64,000 bases of DNA from Nicotiana tabacum (GCF_000715075.1 NC_134103.1:52878730-52942729); one strand, 5' to 3'. Positions 45,039-57,060 are shown, counted from the stretch's first letter. The notes: generated from the sequence alone by a model not told the origin. Numbers and translations: made by a program.

Positions 45039-45041
45039 ACA

Positions 45042-47837
45042 TGTCACGACCCCAATTTCCCTTTGTAGAATGTCGTGACGGTACCTCTCTAAGACTAGGT
45101 AAGCCTAAACAACATGCGGAAATTTTAAATAAATGCTTAGAATTTCCAAATTCCAACAATATTGAAAATAAAACTGTAAACCCAATTCGTTCAATTCCCA
45201 AATCCCGGTGAGATATAAGTCACATGCTCTAGATACAGTACCGAACAATCATATACATCACTATCTATAAAAATGTAAAGAAACATGGAAGAACATGGTA
45301 GAAGGGGACTCCAAGGCATGCAGACGCGAGCAGGTTTACCTTGAAGTCTCCAAACGAAGCAACTCAGTGAGCTAATACTGGGACTGATAAGATGTACCTG
45401 GATCTGCACAAAACACGTGCAAAAACGCAGTAAGAGTACACCACAACAGTACCCAGTAAGAGCCAAGCCTAACCTTGGTAGATTAGTGATGAAGTCAGGT
45501 GAAGCCCCTACTAGGATAATAAGAAATAAGACAGAAGACATAATGATATAATGATAATGACAAAGGAAGTAAAACAATAAAGAATTTAAGGGAAGTTAAC
45601 ATCACGGAATCAAGGCAGTTAATACAACATAAAAGGAATACATGGATTTTACATGTTAAGGAAAACAACAACCAAACAAATACATAAAATAGAGAAAAGA
45701 TCAACTGGGGCACTCCCGAGGTACCACCTCGTAGTCCCAAATAATAAAAGTAAATCACAGTCTTTCCTTCTATCACCGCGGGACCCTTTACATTTAGTTT
45801 TGAAAATAATTTTTCCTGAAGTAGCACCCCGCGTTTTAGCCCATCTTATCACACCACATGGCTTCTAATAGTTCCCCTACTAGCCACGCGTATCAATCCC
45901 ACCTTACCTCACCACATGCATTTCAACTCTCAGACCTTATACCACCGCATGCGTATCAATAGTAACAACAGCACGTCCGAAACCTTGTCCATATGGTAAT
46001 AACAACACGACAGAAACCTCGTGTAAAGAACCAAACAATCCTCTAAACAATAACACAAGTGCCAAAACATAACAACTCAATAAAATGATGTTTCAAAACA
46101 TACACATTGCCTCAATAAAACCACAGCCTTTGCAACTCAACACCAAACTCAACAACAAGATATTTCAAGGATATCAATTTTCAAGTAAATAATCCCACAG
46201 TTAGATAATGAATATGAAATTAAGAAAGAAAGTAATTCAACTAAGCAAGTAGTACAAGTTCCAAATAAGAGATAAGACAAGTAGACATGTGAAATTAGAT
46301 TAAACATGGTGACTATAACATGCTAAAGTAGCTCAATTAAAGCATGAAAAGGAAACTATGTAGCTAAACCCAGAATTTCAACATTAAGCATGTGTAAGCA
46401 CTCGTCACCTTGCATACTCGGCCTCCACATACCACAATTTTCATAACAATCCAAATCCTAAGGGGAATTTCCCCCCAAAAGGTTAGACGAGTCACTTACC
46501 TCAAACCACGCTAGTTCAATCAACTAGAAGGCCTTGCCCTCGATTTTCCAACTCCAAACGGTTCGAAACTAGCCAAAATAATTTCATACGGTAATATAAC
46601 TATAGAAAACTAATTTAAATAATAAAATTATAATCTTTGCAAAAAATTGAAAAATCGCCGCAAAAATTCACCCCTGGCCCCCGCCTCAGAACCCGTCCAA
46701 AATTACAAAAAAAAGAACACCCATTCGATATCAAGTCCAACCATACTAGAATTATTCAAATCCGACCTCATTTCGCCTTTCAAAACTCAATAATTTAGTC
46801 TAAGAACTTCTACACTTTTTCCCAATTTTTCCACCCCAAATCCCTTATTACATGATAAAATCAATGATAGATTAGTGGAATTTAATCGAAATCGAGTTAA
46901 GTACTGAAAATCCCTCGAAAGTTCGCCTAAAACCGAGCTCTCTAATTCCAAATTGTGAATTATGAAATAAACCCTCGATTTTGAAACTTAAGTCTACTGC
47001 CCAGTTATTTACATATTGCGATCGCGGAAATCCATTCGCGATCGCGTAAGACAATTTCTGCCCAGTTAAATTTAACCCTTCACGATCGCATAAAAGCACT
47101 CATGAACACGGATACATACACTGCGTCAACATTGCGTTCGCATCACATGCTACGCGATAGCGTAGCATAACTGCCTCAGCCCAAGCTTCGCCAATTCTTC
47201 TTCGCGAACGCGAACTCCACCATGCGTTCGCGGTTAACTGTAAGCCAAACCTCAGCTATCGCATCCCTCTCTATGCAAACACGTAGAGTAAAAACCATCA
47301 GTCCACAACAACATTAAAAACACGAATCGCACCCCAATTCAAGCCTAATGAACTTATAGACTTTTAACTTCAACATTCGATGTTGAACCCTATAAAATCA
47401 AGTACGATTGACCTTACATTTTGCACACAAGTCATAATTGACGTTACGGACCTATTCCCACTTCCGGAATCCAGATCCGACACTGATATAAAAAAGTTCA
47501 CTCCCGGTCAAACTTTTCAAAAATCTTCCAACTTTCGCCAATTTATGCCGAAACGACCTACGGACCTCCAAACCAATATTCGTACATGCTACTAAGACCA
47601 AAATCACCATACGGAGCTATTAGAGCGGTCAAAATTCCATTCTAGAGTCATATTCACACAAGTCAAACTACGGTCAACTCCTACGACTTAAAGTTCCAGC
47701 TATCGGACTATGTGTCCCATATCAATCTGAAACAGTCCCAAAACCAAGGCGAGTCATGAACTACAATGTAACACAGAGGATGCAATAAATAGGGGATCGA
47801 AGCTAATACACTCAAAACGATCGGTCGGGTCATTACA
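45042..47837 (-). repeat. 5' LTR of Tekay-like element, 2796 bp
   Basis: On the minus strand it starts TGTAATGACCCGACCG at 47837 and ends GGGGTCGTGACA at 45042, followed by the PBS. The ends TGTAATGACCC/GGGTCGTGACA are near-inverted. A cluster of GCGATCGC-type motifs lies at 47005-47285. Short open frames inside (for example 45191-45577) have no similarity to genes. The LTR abuts the antisense ORF region of Tat copy C at 47838, so the insertion cut that element. Confidence 0.88.
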
Positions 47838-48580
47838 AAATCTTCCTTTTCGCTTGTCACTTATTTTCTACTGATACGGGCTGAGATTCATATTGTGATG
47901 TCTGGTTGGGTACAAATATCACGACCCTTTGTTAACCATGTGTGGTCTTTTGGTAATGCTATCCAAGGTCTTGATACTCAAACCGGACCCGCGGTACGTG
48001 GTCTCGATGGCTCCGAGGGCAGGTGTGTTGCTCGGGCCCTGATACGAGAGGCTCATGGCTTTGATTCTGATTCCTTACAGTCATGTCCTTGCTCCGTTTG
48101 CCTCATCGGGAAATTGGGGTACTCATCAGACTCAGTTTTATCCATATACAGATAGTTACCTCATTTCTCAGAGAGCAGGTTTGCCGAAACAATGGAAAAC
48201 AACAGATCTTCTCTGATTCCTTCCTCCGTACGTTATGACGAAGGAGCTGAAACATCCCATCAGTCATGTCATTCTGACTTCGGACACATGTCGCTCATCG
48301 GCTGGTTTCCCCCGAATGCGAAGCGTCACCTGTTTCCCTGTAAAAGCTTCCATCCTTTGTTCTTTTCCTACATTTTGACCAAGCTCTTACCTTCGAGCAC
48401 TCCAGCTATCATCAAACGTCTCCCATATCTTCATATCTTTATCCTTGTTCTTCAACTTTCATAGTGATTTTTATGACCCAGATTTTCTTCAAATCTTCAT
48501 ACTCTGTTCTTCATCCTTGATACTCGTCTTTTCGAACCTTCGTCTTTTTTCTTTAAATTTTTAAACTTCCCCATATAACA
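47838..48580 (+). other. Upstream region of the antisense additional ORF
   Basis: No protein recognised. The last ~250 bases are C/T-rich (CTTCAT, TTCTTC, CTCGTC words) and look like a leader before the ATG at 48581. The first ~350 bases have moderate GC and short open frames (47895-48155, 48192-48464) without known motifs. In copy C orientation it should be part of the 3' end of the element. Confidence 0.4.
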
Positions 48581-50963
48581 ATGGCTAAAACATCCAAATC
48601 TGTTCCTCAACATGTCACCTCTTCATCTTCACAAACGGCCTCCGGTATTGAGGCGGCTGCTCTTAAAGTAGTTGCCTCAAAATGGCTTCTCCCGAGGTGG
48701 CTGCCAACGAACTGGCCCCCGAGCCTTTCTTGAAATTGTTTATTCCAGGGGGCTACTTAATTGCAGATGACTTTAAAGTCGAGAAACCCTCATGCAAACA
48801 GGACCAGGGTGAAGGGGCATCAAGGTACATATGCTCCGTAACCGACGATGTTCTTCCCATGGTCCGAAAGGACTGCAATTGGGAAGGCATGGATGTGGTA
48901 GTCCCCGGGCCCGAGGATGCCATTACTACCCACATGGAGGGGTACTTAAGTGTTTACACTTACCCCTTCACATTTGTCCCGGTGGACCCGGTTATTCTGG
49001 ATTTTTGCAAGAGGTATGAGGCGTGACTTTGGCAAATCCATCCATCTCTATGGAGGATTGTGATCCTCCTTTGCTACTTCGTAAACAAGACCGAGTCTTG
49101 TCGGTTCACGATTGATTATTTACTTCATCTATACAATCACCGAAGTTTTTGAGGGGACTGATCAAGCTTACTCGCTAGGCCACCAAGACCCCCTTTTCAA
49201 GCATTGACAAAGACCGAGACCGGTGCTGGGGGGGACGCTTCGTTCGGGTGAAGACCGAACACTTGATTCCCCCCGAGTTCATGACTTTTCCTGAGAAGTG
49301 GAACACATCTCGTAAGTGCAGTCTCTCATTTTTTTATTTTCTTTTTTTCTTATTATTTCTCCCTTCTCATTTATACTTGTGGTTGTGCATCCATCACCCA
49401 GATTCCAAACGCAGTCCCCCAGCCACTCTCTGAATAGTTAATACCATGCTTCTAATTGTCATCATACTGACTTTCCTTCCCCTTTGTTGCTGCAGGTTTG
49501 CCTAAGACCACTGAACTTAGGCATTTGAAAGGGACGAGGACGTGTCCTTGTCCATTCATCTCTCTGTTTCAGGGGAGCGCATGGCTGCTGCGGAGGAAAA
49601 GAAGAAAGGGAAGAGGAAACCTTCGGGCTCCCCGTGTCTTGAGGCAAAGAAACCAAAGAATAGGGTGGCTCGCAAGCCCATGAAGAGCTCTAGCTCGAAA
49701 GTGCTAGACTCTAATTCTCTTCTCCAGCTCAGGGATGAGCCGGAGAAAGATCTTATTTTCTTCACCCACACGACGACCCTTACAGGGGGCAAGAGGTATC
49801 TGAATGGGAGACTCGTGAGTCCAACCTCCCCCACACTCGAGAGATCGATATGGAGACCCAGGGTGGGACTCCCCAACACGCCGACTCCACTCTGAAGGAA
49901 GTGCCCGGTATAATAGGGATTTCGAGGATGCCCTCATACACTGCGTCCATGCTCCAAGAGGCCCAAGAGGGAAAGGAGAAGTCCAATGAAGCGGTCCATG
50001 GTGTAGACAATCCACTTCATTCCTTTTTCAATGGTGTGGAATCGTCCTCTTTGGAAGATTTATTCAAGCTGAGCAACCTGGAAGTTCCGAAGAAGGACAC
50101 ATCCTCTGAAGCTGACGGGCCAATTTGAGCCTGAAATTGGTCAACCAGTTCCCTGCTCCGAGTGTGGACCCCGGTCGCAAGAGATCTATTATTTTGACCA
50201 TCCCAGAGGATGCCTGGGTCCTGTCTGCTTCCATGGGGGATAGCTAGATACCTCCGATGCCTGGTGACCGAGGAGGAATAGAAAGAAGCATCGGTCCAAA
50301 GGCGGGAGCACGCCGACTTGGTTGAAATGGTAAAGGTCTTTGAAGTTAGAAATGAGGAACTGGTCGTAGTGGCTAATGATAATACCTCACAGGTCCAACA
50401 GAAGATAGAACAGATTGACCAACTCCGAAAGGAGATAGATGAAATCTAAGTCATGGCCGACGGATGGAAAAGCAAGATAGATCTGATGGCCTCGAAGAAG
50501 GAAACCGCCCAGGAAAAACTGTCTTTGGAATGGGTTCAATTTTGGGTGATGAAGGAGAAAGCTGATGAACGGGCTCAACTAAATGAGGATCTCTGAACAC
50601 AACTGGGCTCGTCTATCACTAAACGGGATGCCCTTAGTAAAGAGCTCAAAGCAATATGGTCCAAGTTGGAGACAACCTCAACCGACAATGACGAGATGGT
50701 GGCTCAATACAAGGCCGATGTCGAAGATACCGAGACCCGCCTGAAGACCACTGCTAAGTATGTGAGGTGGCTATATCGAAAGGGAGACCCTTGAGGAAAT
50801 CCATGCCCTATGCTTCGACTTGTCTACAGAGATCGAGGAGGCAAAGAGACTTGAGGGTGAGGCAAAGAAGCTAGCTGACCCCGAAGGTGAGGATGGCTCT
50901 GAAGAATCCGAAGGCCCCGATGGTTTTCATGACGAATCAGGCTCCGGTGAAGATCAGGCGTGA
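48581..50963 (+). pseudogene. Additional ORF of Tat element with Transposase_28-like domain, antisense to pol
   Basis: Starts at ATG 48581 (MAKTSKSVPQHV). The domain known as 'putative gypsy type transposon' (Transposase_28, PF04195) is visible: VSRYIC-like RYICSVTDDVLPMVRKDCNW, VVVPGPEDAITTHMEGYLSV, YTYPFTFVPVDPVILDFCKR and, after a frameshift at 49021, QIHPSLWRIVILLCYFVNK. FPEKWNTS ends the exon at the intron 49312-49495. Exon 2 is basic (EKKKGKRKPSG), then Ser-rich, then a long coiled coil (50280-50780) and an acidic tail ending GSGEDQA. Frameshifts near 48680, 49021 and 49800 and a stop in the coiled coil inactivate it. Function unknown. Such antisense ORFs occur downstream of pol in some Tat lineages. 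Confidence 0.8.
49312..49495 (+). other. Predicted intron in the additional ORF
   Basis: GTAAGTGCAG donor at 49312 directly after the conserved FPEKWNTS block, and a CCCCTTTGTTGCTGCAG acceptor ending at 49495. Length is 184 bp, T-rich, with stops in frame. Consensus donor and acceptor quality is high. Confidence 0.7.
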
Positions 50964-52055
50964 ATGCGTTAGGATATTTTAATTTCTGTGTTGTGTACAT
51001 ATTTTTTGTTCATTTTGAGGACGTTTTTGTTGGGCCTTTGTAAAGATATTTCGGAATATATAAAATTTTCCCTTTATGGCAATTTCATCTTTTTAGCATC
51101 TTTTCACAATTTCCATTTTTGCAAATATTTTTGATGCCTTAGCATAGAATCAAATGTAGTAATTAGTCGTCTATTTTTCTGAGGTCCAAACAGAACCCGA
51201 CCTCAATGCAAACTTATGTTTGCTCGAAGCTTTGAAAACTCGGAGTGACCAGAAGTTTTCCAAAAATACTTAAGTGTTTTTAGACGATGCTTTTGCCGAG
51301 GGTAACCTTTTAGTAGGTTTTGAATATTTATTGAAGGCCTTACATTTTGATTACGGGTTTCGGGCGTCTCTGAGCCGGTTTTTAGGGCGTCCATAGACTT
51401 TTATGTTTAGGCACTACCTAATAGGTTTTTGTGCCTCCTAGTTTTGATAACCCACGCTGCCCAAACTTATTTCGGAAGACAGTCCCCGAGTAGGGGTAGC
51501 CCTTGGGCTCAGATAGTCCCCGGGTAGGGATAGCCCTTAGTCTTTATGCTTTAAGAGGCAAGAATATATAATAGCAAGGTAGAAACTTTCTTTCATTTTT
51601 GTATGTAAACTACAAGATTGAAAGCATGTAAAAGCTTTTATTATGGCTAAGGTGGCCTACGCGGGCACGGTTCACATGACCATTTGGCCCTTACAATAAA
51701 TCGTAACCACCGAGCCTAGGCTATTAAGCATAAAGTTTCCTTCTTTCCTTGCTAAGAAGCTTGACCCGAGGGTGATGGCCCCCAGTATTCGAGGTCGATC
51801 TTTAGAGGGCTCGGATACTGTTGATGAACCATCGATTCCGATTCATAACCGGTATTTGATTCTAAGTTAGCACGATCCATTATTGCCATGTTAAAAACCT
51901 TGCCAAAAAACCCATTTGGGATAAAACCGGTTCAAGGGAAAAAGAGTGCAACGCGTGCTTTCAGGCCTAACAACTGCATCATTCTTTGGATGTTGCCTGC
52001 AAGTGTTAGTCCAATTCTCAATATATATAAAAAGGTAAATGAGATCATACCTTAG
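50964..52055. other. Spacer between antisense ORF and pol end of Tat copy C
   Basis: Non-coding region where two tail-to-tail reading frames converge. It has an AT-rich terminator-like stretch (50990-51080) after the plus-strand ORF. A direct repeat AGTCCCCG(A/G)GTAGGG(G/A)TAGCCCTT occurs at about 51481 and 51517 (36-bp spacing). GCGTGCTTTCAGGCC-like words follow. No gene seen. Confidence 0.5.
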
Positions 52056-52977
52056 CAGTAGTACCGCTTTAAGTGCGTCACATTCCAGTTGTTTGGTAGT
52101 TGTGCACCGTTTCCTACTTCAAGTTTGTACTAACCTTTTCCGGTAATCCTGATGACTCAATATGGCCCTTCCTAATTCGGCCCCAGCATCCCTTCGTTCG
52201 GGTTTCGGGTGTGCAGTGATACTTTTCTTAACACCAAGTCCCCGATATTAAAGTGTCGTAGGTTGGATCTTTGGTTGTAATACCTTTCTATCGTCTGTTT
52301 CTGGGTGGCCTACTGTACTAGGGTGGCCTCACATGTTTCATCCAACAGTTCCAAGCTTGTGCTCATGGCCTCATCGTTTGATTCTTCGGTCGCATATCGG
52401 AACCTGAGGCTCGGTTCTCCTACTTTGACCAGTATTAGTGCTTCAGCGCCGTAGACCAATGAAAATAGAGTGGCCCCGATACTAGATTTAGAGGTTGTGC
52501 GGTATGCCCACACAACTTCGGGCAGAATTACCTTCAATTTCCCTTTGGAATCAGTCAACCTTTTCTTTAGGTTTTGAAGTATGCTCTTGTTTGTTTATTT
52601 TGCATGTCAGTTCCCACTAGGGTGATAGGGTGTTGACAAGATCTTTTTGATCTTATGGTCTTCAAAAAATTTGTTTACCTGGATGCCGATGAACTGCTTC
52701 CCGTTATCACATACTATTTCGGCCGGTGTTCCGAAAACGGCATATTATGGGGTCCCAAATGAAGTCGACAACTTCTTTTTCCTGGACCCTCTCGAACGTT
52801 TGAGCTTCGACCCTCTTAGAAAAATAATCAGTCATAAACAGTATAAATTGAGCCTTACTGGGTGCCCACTGCAGGGGACCGACAACGTCCATTCCCCACT
52901 TCATGAATGGCCCAGGTGACAAGACCGAGTGTAATAGCTCTCCGGGTTGATGGATCATTAGTGCATGCCTCTGATAG
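52056..52977 (-). pseudogene. Integrase core and C-terminus of Tat copy C
   Basis: The minus strand shows the second half of the HHCC finger (YQRHALMIHQPGELLHS), then the core SPGPFMKWGMDVVGPLQWAP with the first catalytic Asp (about 52895), and FILFMTDYFSKRVEA. The second Asp region near 52705 is disrupted by a frameshift (ICRFRNTGRN). WAYRTTSKSSIGATLFSLVYG (about 52480) and SLRFRYATEESNDEA follow. The GPY-like end LHTRNPNEGMLGPN and LPNNWNVTHLKRYY runs to about 52060 with several stops. The missing first half of the finger lies at 54335-54600, beyond an insertion. Confidence 0.87.
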
Positions 52978-54334
52978 TGACAAGCGTAAAACACACACTT
53001 AAATTCTTCTCGCAAATCAAATATAGTATGGTGTAATATCGTATCCACATGGATTAGATTTAATCAGTCTTCTTGTAGTTTCTAGCTTGATTGCTACCCA
53101 AGATGATCAACAGTTAAGATTTATAAGATATCAAACTAAACTTAACTAAGAATCTAAAGCTATTGACCAATGACAATTGAAACAAGGAATCAACAAGGAA
53201 GGTTATCAATGGGAGAAGATAGGGTTTTGATAGGATAGGTGCAAGATAAGAGTTCGGGATCTAACTCTAGATAATACACTTCTAATGTTCAAGTGAATCT
53301 CTCGAATTCACTAAATTATTAGTTCAAACGTTCAGCAAAAACTCCTCTCTCGATTGAGTCTTAACCTCATAGGATGAACCAATTTAAGCACGTGATGATA
53401 TGTAAGAATACGTAATGGATTGGTCTTTTGGAAAACCTCTTTCAATTATTCTCCTAACTAGGATTAATTGATGATTCAACTAGCCTCCTTCGATTACTAA
53501 GAAGAATCTATGAACTCAACCAATATTATAATGCAAAGATATCACAAGCTATGCCTCTCTCGATTACATGAACTAGTGAATTTATATGCAATAATTAAAT
53601 CATCCAAAAACACTTCAATACATAAAACTAGAGTTATAATCCACAAATAATCATCAATACAACAAATCAATCAAACCCTAAAGAGAACTACCCCAAAGAT
53701 ATGGAGTAATTCATCACAAATAAAATTAGAGTAAGGGAAAACATGAATTCAATACAAACTCGAGTCTTGAGTGAATGATGAAATCCTTATGTTGGTGTTC
53801 TTCTACTCCTCCTTAGCCTCCTTAGGTCAAAAGTATGTCTAAAGTCCAAAACATAATGTTTTTCCATGTATTTATACCAAGTAGGGTTAGGCCTAGATGA
53901 AACCACCTTCTCCTAGCCGAAATAAGATATTGGCTTTATAAAACATACACAGGCGCAACACATGGGGTGACGCGCCATGCATGGCATTAGTGGGGAAATC
54001 CAGAGAGTCAAAATCTATCAGGTAGTAGGAAATAGGCAGCTGCCCCAGTGGGGTTTTCTTAGAGTACGGATCAAACTTCATTTTTTGACATCCAGACTTG
54101 GTCCTCGACACCCGAACACGATCCCGACTTAATCCCTTGCGCTTTTACTCAGACATCAAAGCACCAAATAGATCAAATTAGCTCCACAACATCTATATTG
54201 CTTGGAATCCCTCCTTCAAGGCATAAAACACACAATAACTGCAAAACACTATCAATTAATACTCAAACACAAATAAAGTGCAGTGAATTAGAGTGAAATA
54301 AGTGACTAAAACACGAGATTATAGCCTACCATCA
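52978..54334. mobile_element. LTR-like insertion (probable solo LTR), 1357 bp, in integrase zinc finger
   Basis: The insertion starts TGACAAGCG and ends CCATCA on the plus strand, so TG...CA on both strands. The flanks are GATAG (52973-52977) and GAAAG (54335-54339), a 5-bp duplication with one mismatch. Deleting one flank plus the insert restores a continuous Cys-Asp...Gln-Arg-His reading of the integrase finger. No open frame longer than 72 codons lies inside, and there is no PBS, PPT or terminal repeat, which suggests a solo LTR or another short non-autonomous element. Orientation is undecided. I do not recognise the family. Confidence 0.75.
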
Positions 54335-54600
54335 GAAAGTCGTCGCATCTTTGGACAAAGTTCATTGCATCTTTCTCCATGTCGATCCAGTAATAGCCGA
54401 CTCTAATTATCTTACTAACTAAAGATTTTGGCCCCGAATGGTTTCCGCAGGTGCCTCTGTGAACTTCCCACAAAACATATTTGGTGTCTCCTGGCCCCAA
54501 GCATATGGCAAGCGGGCCATCGAACGTTCTTCTAAACAGAGTACCTTCGGACAAGGTTGAACCTGGCCGCCTTCGAGCGTAGAGCGCTCAATATTTTAGG
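54335..54600 (-). pseudogene. Integrase zinc-finger N-terminal half, Tat copy C
   Basis: The minus-strand frame reads EGTLFRRTFDGPLAICLGPG, YVLWEVHRGTCGNHSGPKSL, IIRVGYYWIDMEKDAMNF and VQRCD. This is the His-rich half of the HHCC finger, with HRGTCGNH holding both His residues and the first Cys of the pair in RCD. It stops at the insertion 52978-54334 and resumes at 52977. Confidence 0.87.
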
Positions 54601-55130
54601 ATCCGAGGGCAACTTCCCAGTTTTTAAGTAGTTTATATACTTGTTTCTCTAATCCCAAGTTAAATTTGTTGTGTTTATTTCCACGTGGCCTTCTTCCACT
54701 ACCGATTTCATGAGTTGTACGATTGTTCCTGAGGTGAATTCATCCTCATCAACTGATGACCCCAAGTTAGCCAGAGTATCGGCCTTGCTATTTTGATCTC
54801 AGGATATGTGCTGTAGGGTCCATTCCTAGAATTGATGTAGCGTTACCTGCAATTTTTCTAAATACTTTCACATTCATTCCTCTTTTACTTCGAACGTCCC
54901 ATTGATTTCATTTACCACACGGAGGGAGTCGCACTTAGCTTCGACCACCTCGGCTCCTAGGATTTTAGCCAATTCGAGACCTGCAATCATGGCCTCATAC
55001 TCGGCCTCATTGTTAGTCAATTTCACAATTTTAATAGATTGTCTAACTACATTACTCGTAGGTGGCTTCAACACATTGCCGAGTCCGGGCCCCTTTGCGT
55101 TCGATGCACCGTTCGTAAAGAGGGTCAAGA
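54601..55130 (-). pseudogene. Second (archaeal-type) RNase H of Tat copy C
   Basis: The minus-strand frame 54874-55128 reads TLFTNGASNAKGPGLGNVL, VKLTNNEAEYEAMIAGLELA, KILGAEVVEAKCDSLRVVNE and FEVKEE. The aRNH domain is diagnostic of the Tat clade. The first catalytic Asp (expected in LFTDGAS) is Asn; the Glu in NEAEYEA and the Asp in KCDS are kept. Downstream to 54600 (WTLQHISXDQNSKADTLANLG-like words in broken frames) reads the tether towards the integrase. The gene is inactive. Confidence 0.85.
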
Positions 55131-55459
55131 TTCCCGAGGAAGTGAGAATACCTTTTTTCGGCCTTGCCTAGAGTTGTGAGCGCCAATTTTTCTAGGTGAG
55201 GATACCTTGTTTCGGCCTCGCCTAGAGTTCTTCTAAAATAATAGATAGTAAATTGCGTACCTTCCTTTTCCTGGACTAAGACTCCACTTATAGCTACCTC
55301 GAATACCGCTAAGTACATGTACATCTGCCTGTCCGCCTTCGAAGTTTGGAGCAAGGTGGACACGAAAGGTACCGTTTGAGTTCTTCCAAGGCTTGTTTGC
55401 ATTCTGGGGTCCAAGAAAAGTTATTCTTCTTCTTCAATAATGAGAAGAACTTGTGGCTC
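55131..55459 (-). pseudogene. First RNase H of Tat copy C, C-terminal half deleted
   Basis: The minus strand reads FSWTPECKQALEELKRYLSC, then YLAVFEVAISGVLVQEKEGT, IYYFRRTLGEAETRYPHLEK and LALTTLGKAEKRYSHF. After RYSHF the sequence passes directly into the beginning of aRNH in another frame, so the C-terminal half of the first RNase H and the linker are deleted. A short duplication (TTTCGGCC(T/C)(T/C)GCCTAGAGTT at 55157 and 55212) lies in the remaining part. Confidence 0.82.
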
Positions 55460-56180
55460 TTATTGGAAGACCTCGATATGAACTGACCCAAGGCAGCTAT
55501 GCGCCTTCTTAGCCTCTAAAACAGACTTGACACTGTCCACCATGGTGATGTGTTCTACAGCTTTGATTTTCTTGGGATTGATCTCAATCCCTCGGTTGGA
55601 CACCGTGAATCCAAGGAACTTCCCGGATCCGACCCCAAATGCGCATTTCTTCGAGTTTAGCTTCATATTGTATCTCTTCAATATGTCGAAGGTTTCCTGC
55701 AAATACTTCAAATAGTCCTCTGCTTGCAAGGAAATAACTAACATGTCTTCAATATAAACTTCCATTGATTTTCATATTTGTTCTTCGAACATCAGGTTTA
55801 ATATGCATTGATATATGGCACCAACATTCTCTAGTGTGAACGACATTACGTTATAACAATAGTGATAAAGGGAAGTTTGTTTCTTGATCTTCTGGGTCCA
55901 TCCGGATTTGGTTGTACCCGGAATATGCATCTAGAAAGCTGAGTATCTCATGCCCGGCAGTCACATCGATCGTGGGATCGATGGTAGGAAAAGAGTCCTT
56001 AGGACACACCTTGTTCAAGTCTGTATAAGCTACGCACATTCTTAATATATTTCCCTTTTTAGGCACTACCATTATGTTAGCCAACCAATCCGGGTACTTA
56101 ACTTCCCAAATGGAACCTATTTTAAGGAGTTTGGATACCTTGTCTTTGATGAATGCATGCTTGATTTGAACTGAGGCCTC
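55460..56180 (-). pseudogene. Reverse transcriptase of Tat copy C
   Basis: The minus strand shows YPDWLANIMVVPKKGNILRM, CVAYTDLNKVCPKDSFP, FLDAYSGYNQIRMDPEDQE, then after a frameshift at about 55850 the fingers/palm region AIYQCILNLMFEEQ and MEVYIEDMLVIS (about 55730-55765). The catalytic Tyr-Ile-Asp-Asp has become YIED, which would inactivate the enzyme. NMKLNSKKCAFGVGSGKFLG and VSNRGIEINPKKIKAVE follow. It differs clearly from the RT of copy A, so copies A and C belong to different Tat lineages. Confidence 0.88.
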
Positions 56181-57060
56181 CTCTTCTGCTTAACCAGGTG
56201 GAAATTTGGATCCAAGCTCAGCTTATGAGTGGTTATTTCTGGCGAGATCCCTGTTATGTCAAAAAGGGACCAAGCGAAACAATCTATGTTATCTATAAGG
56301 AATTTAATGATTTTTTTCCTGAGCTCGAAAGTTAACCCCGTGCCCAGGTATACCTTCTAATCGGTGAAGTGTTCAATCAATATGACTTGCTTCAGATCCT
56401 CTACCTTTGATTTCATGATGTCGGAATCTTCAGGGGTGATGAATGACCTAGGAAGTCTGTAATAATCATCCTCGTCTTCTTCTTGCTTTTCTGGTTCGGT
56501 CGGGGCCAGTGTCGATGATTGCTATTTAGTTTCTTCCTTTAAAGTCGAGAGTGCGGACATCAGGATTACCTCATCGACCACGAACATTTCTTTTGTGGCC
56601 GGCTGCTCCTAGTATACAGTCTTGATCCTTCTCGATGTGGGGAACTTCAGCGCCTGGTGTAGTATTAAGGGTATTGCCCTTATGTTTTGAATTCATGGCC
56701 TTCCGAATAGAGCATTATAACTCATATCCCCTTCAATCACGTAGAACTTCATTTATAGAATGGTCCCGGTGGTGTTAACCAGCAGGGTTATCTCCCCTTT
56801 AGTACTTTCGCATGCCATGTTGAATCCGTTTAAAACCCGGACTGCAGGCACTATTTGGTCTTGTAAACCCAGCTGCCCTACAACCCTCGATCTGATGATA
56901 TTGGCCGAGATACTTGGATCAATTAACACACGCCTAACATGATATTTATTTATGAGTACATATATTACCAGTGCATCATTATGCGGTTGTATGGTGCCTT
57001 TAGTGTCTTCATCGTTGAAAGAGATGGTCCCCTCCGGTATATAATCTCAGTTTCATTTTC
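56181..57060 (-). pseudogene. Protease and PR-RT linker of Tat copy C
   Basis: In broken frames the minus strand reads the protease core: VLIDPSISANIIRSRVVG (about 56880-56940), with Asp-Pro-Ser in place of the usual Asp-Pro-Gly, then QLGLQDQIVPAVRVLNGFNM (about 56810-56875) and EITLLVNTTGTI. A conserved phrase for the flap/C-terminal region (HEFKT...) lies at about 56690. An acidic linker rich in Glu and Asp (about 56460-56520) follows towards RT. Many stops are present. Confidence 0.75.

Noticed and set aside
45191..45827. Overlapping minus-strand frames of 110-128 codons with hydrophobic runs
   Set aside because: Located wholly inside a 5' LTR; hydrophobicity reflects T-rich codons. No start context or homology recognised.
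49556..50010. Minus-strand frames of 76-107 codons
   Set aside because: They are antisense shadows of exon 2 of the plus-strand additional ORF, which has the recognisable basic and coiled-coil segments.
52978..54334. Insertion considered as a DNA transposon/MITE
   Set aside because: No terminal inverted repeats beyond TG...CA, and the flanking duplication is 5 bp; an LTR is the better fit, although a MITE is not fully excluded.
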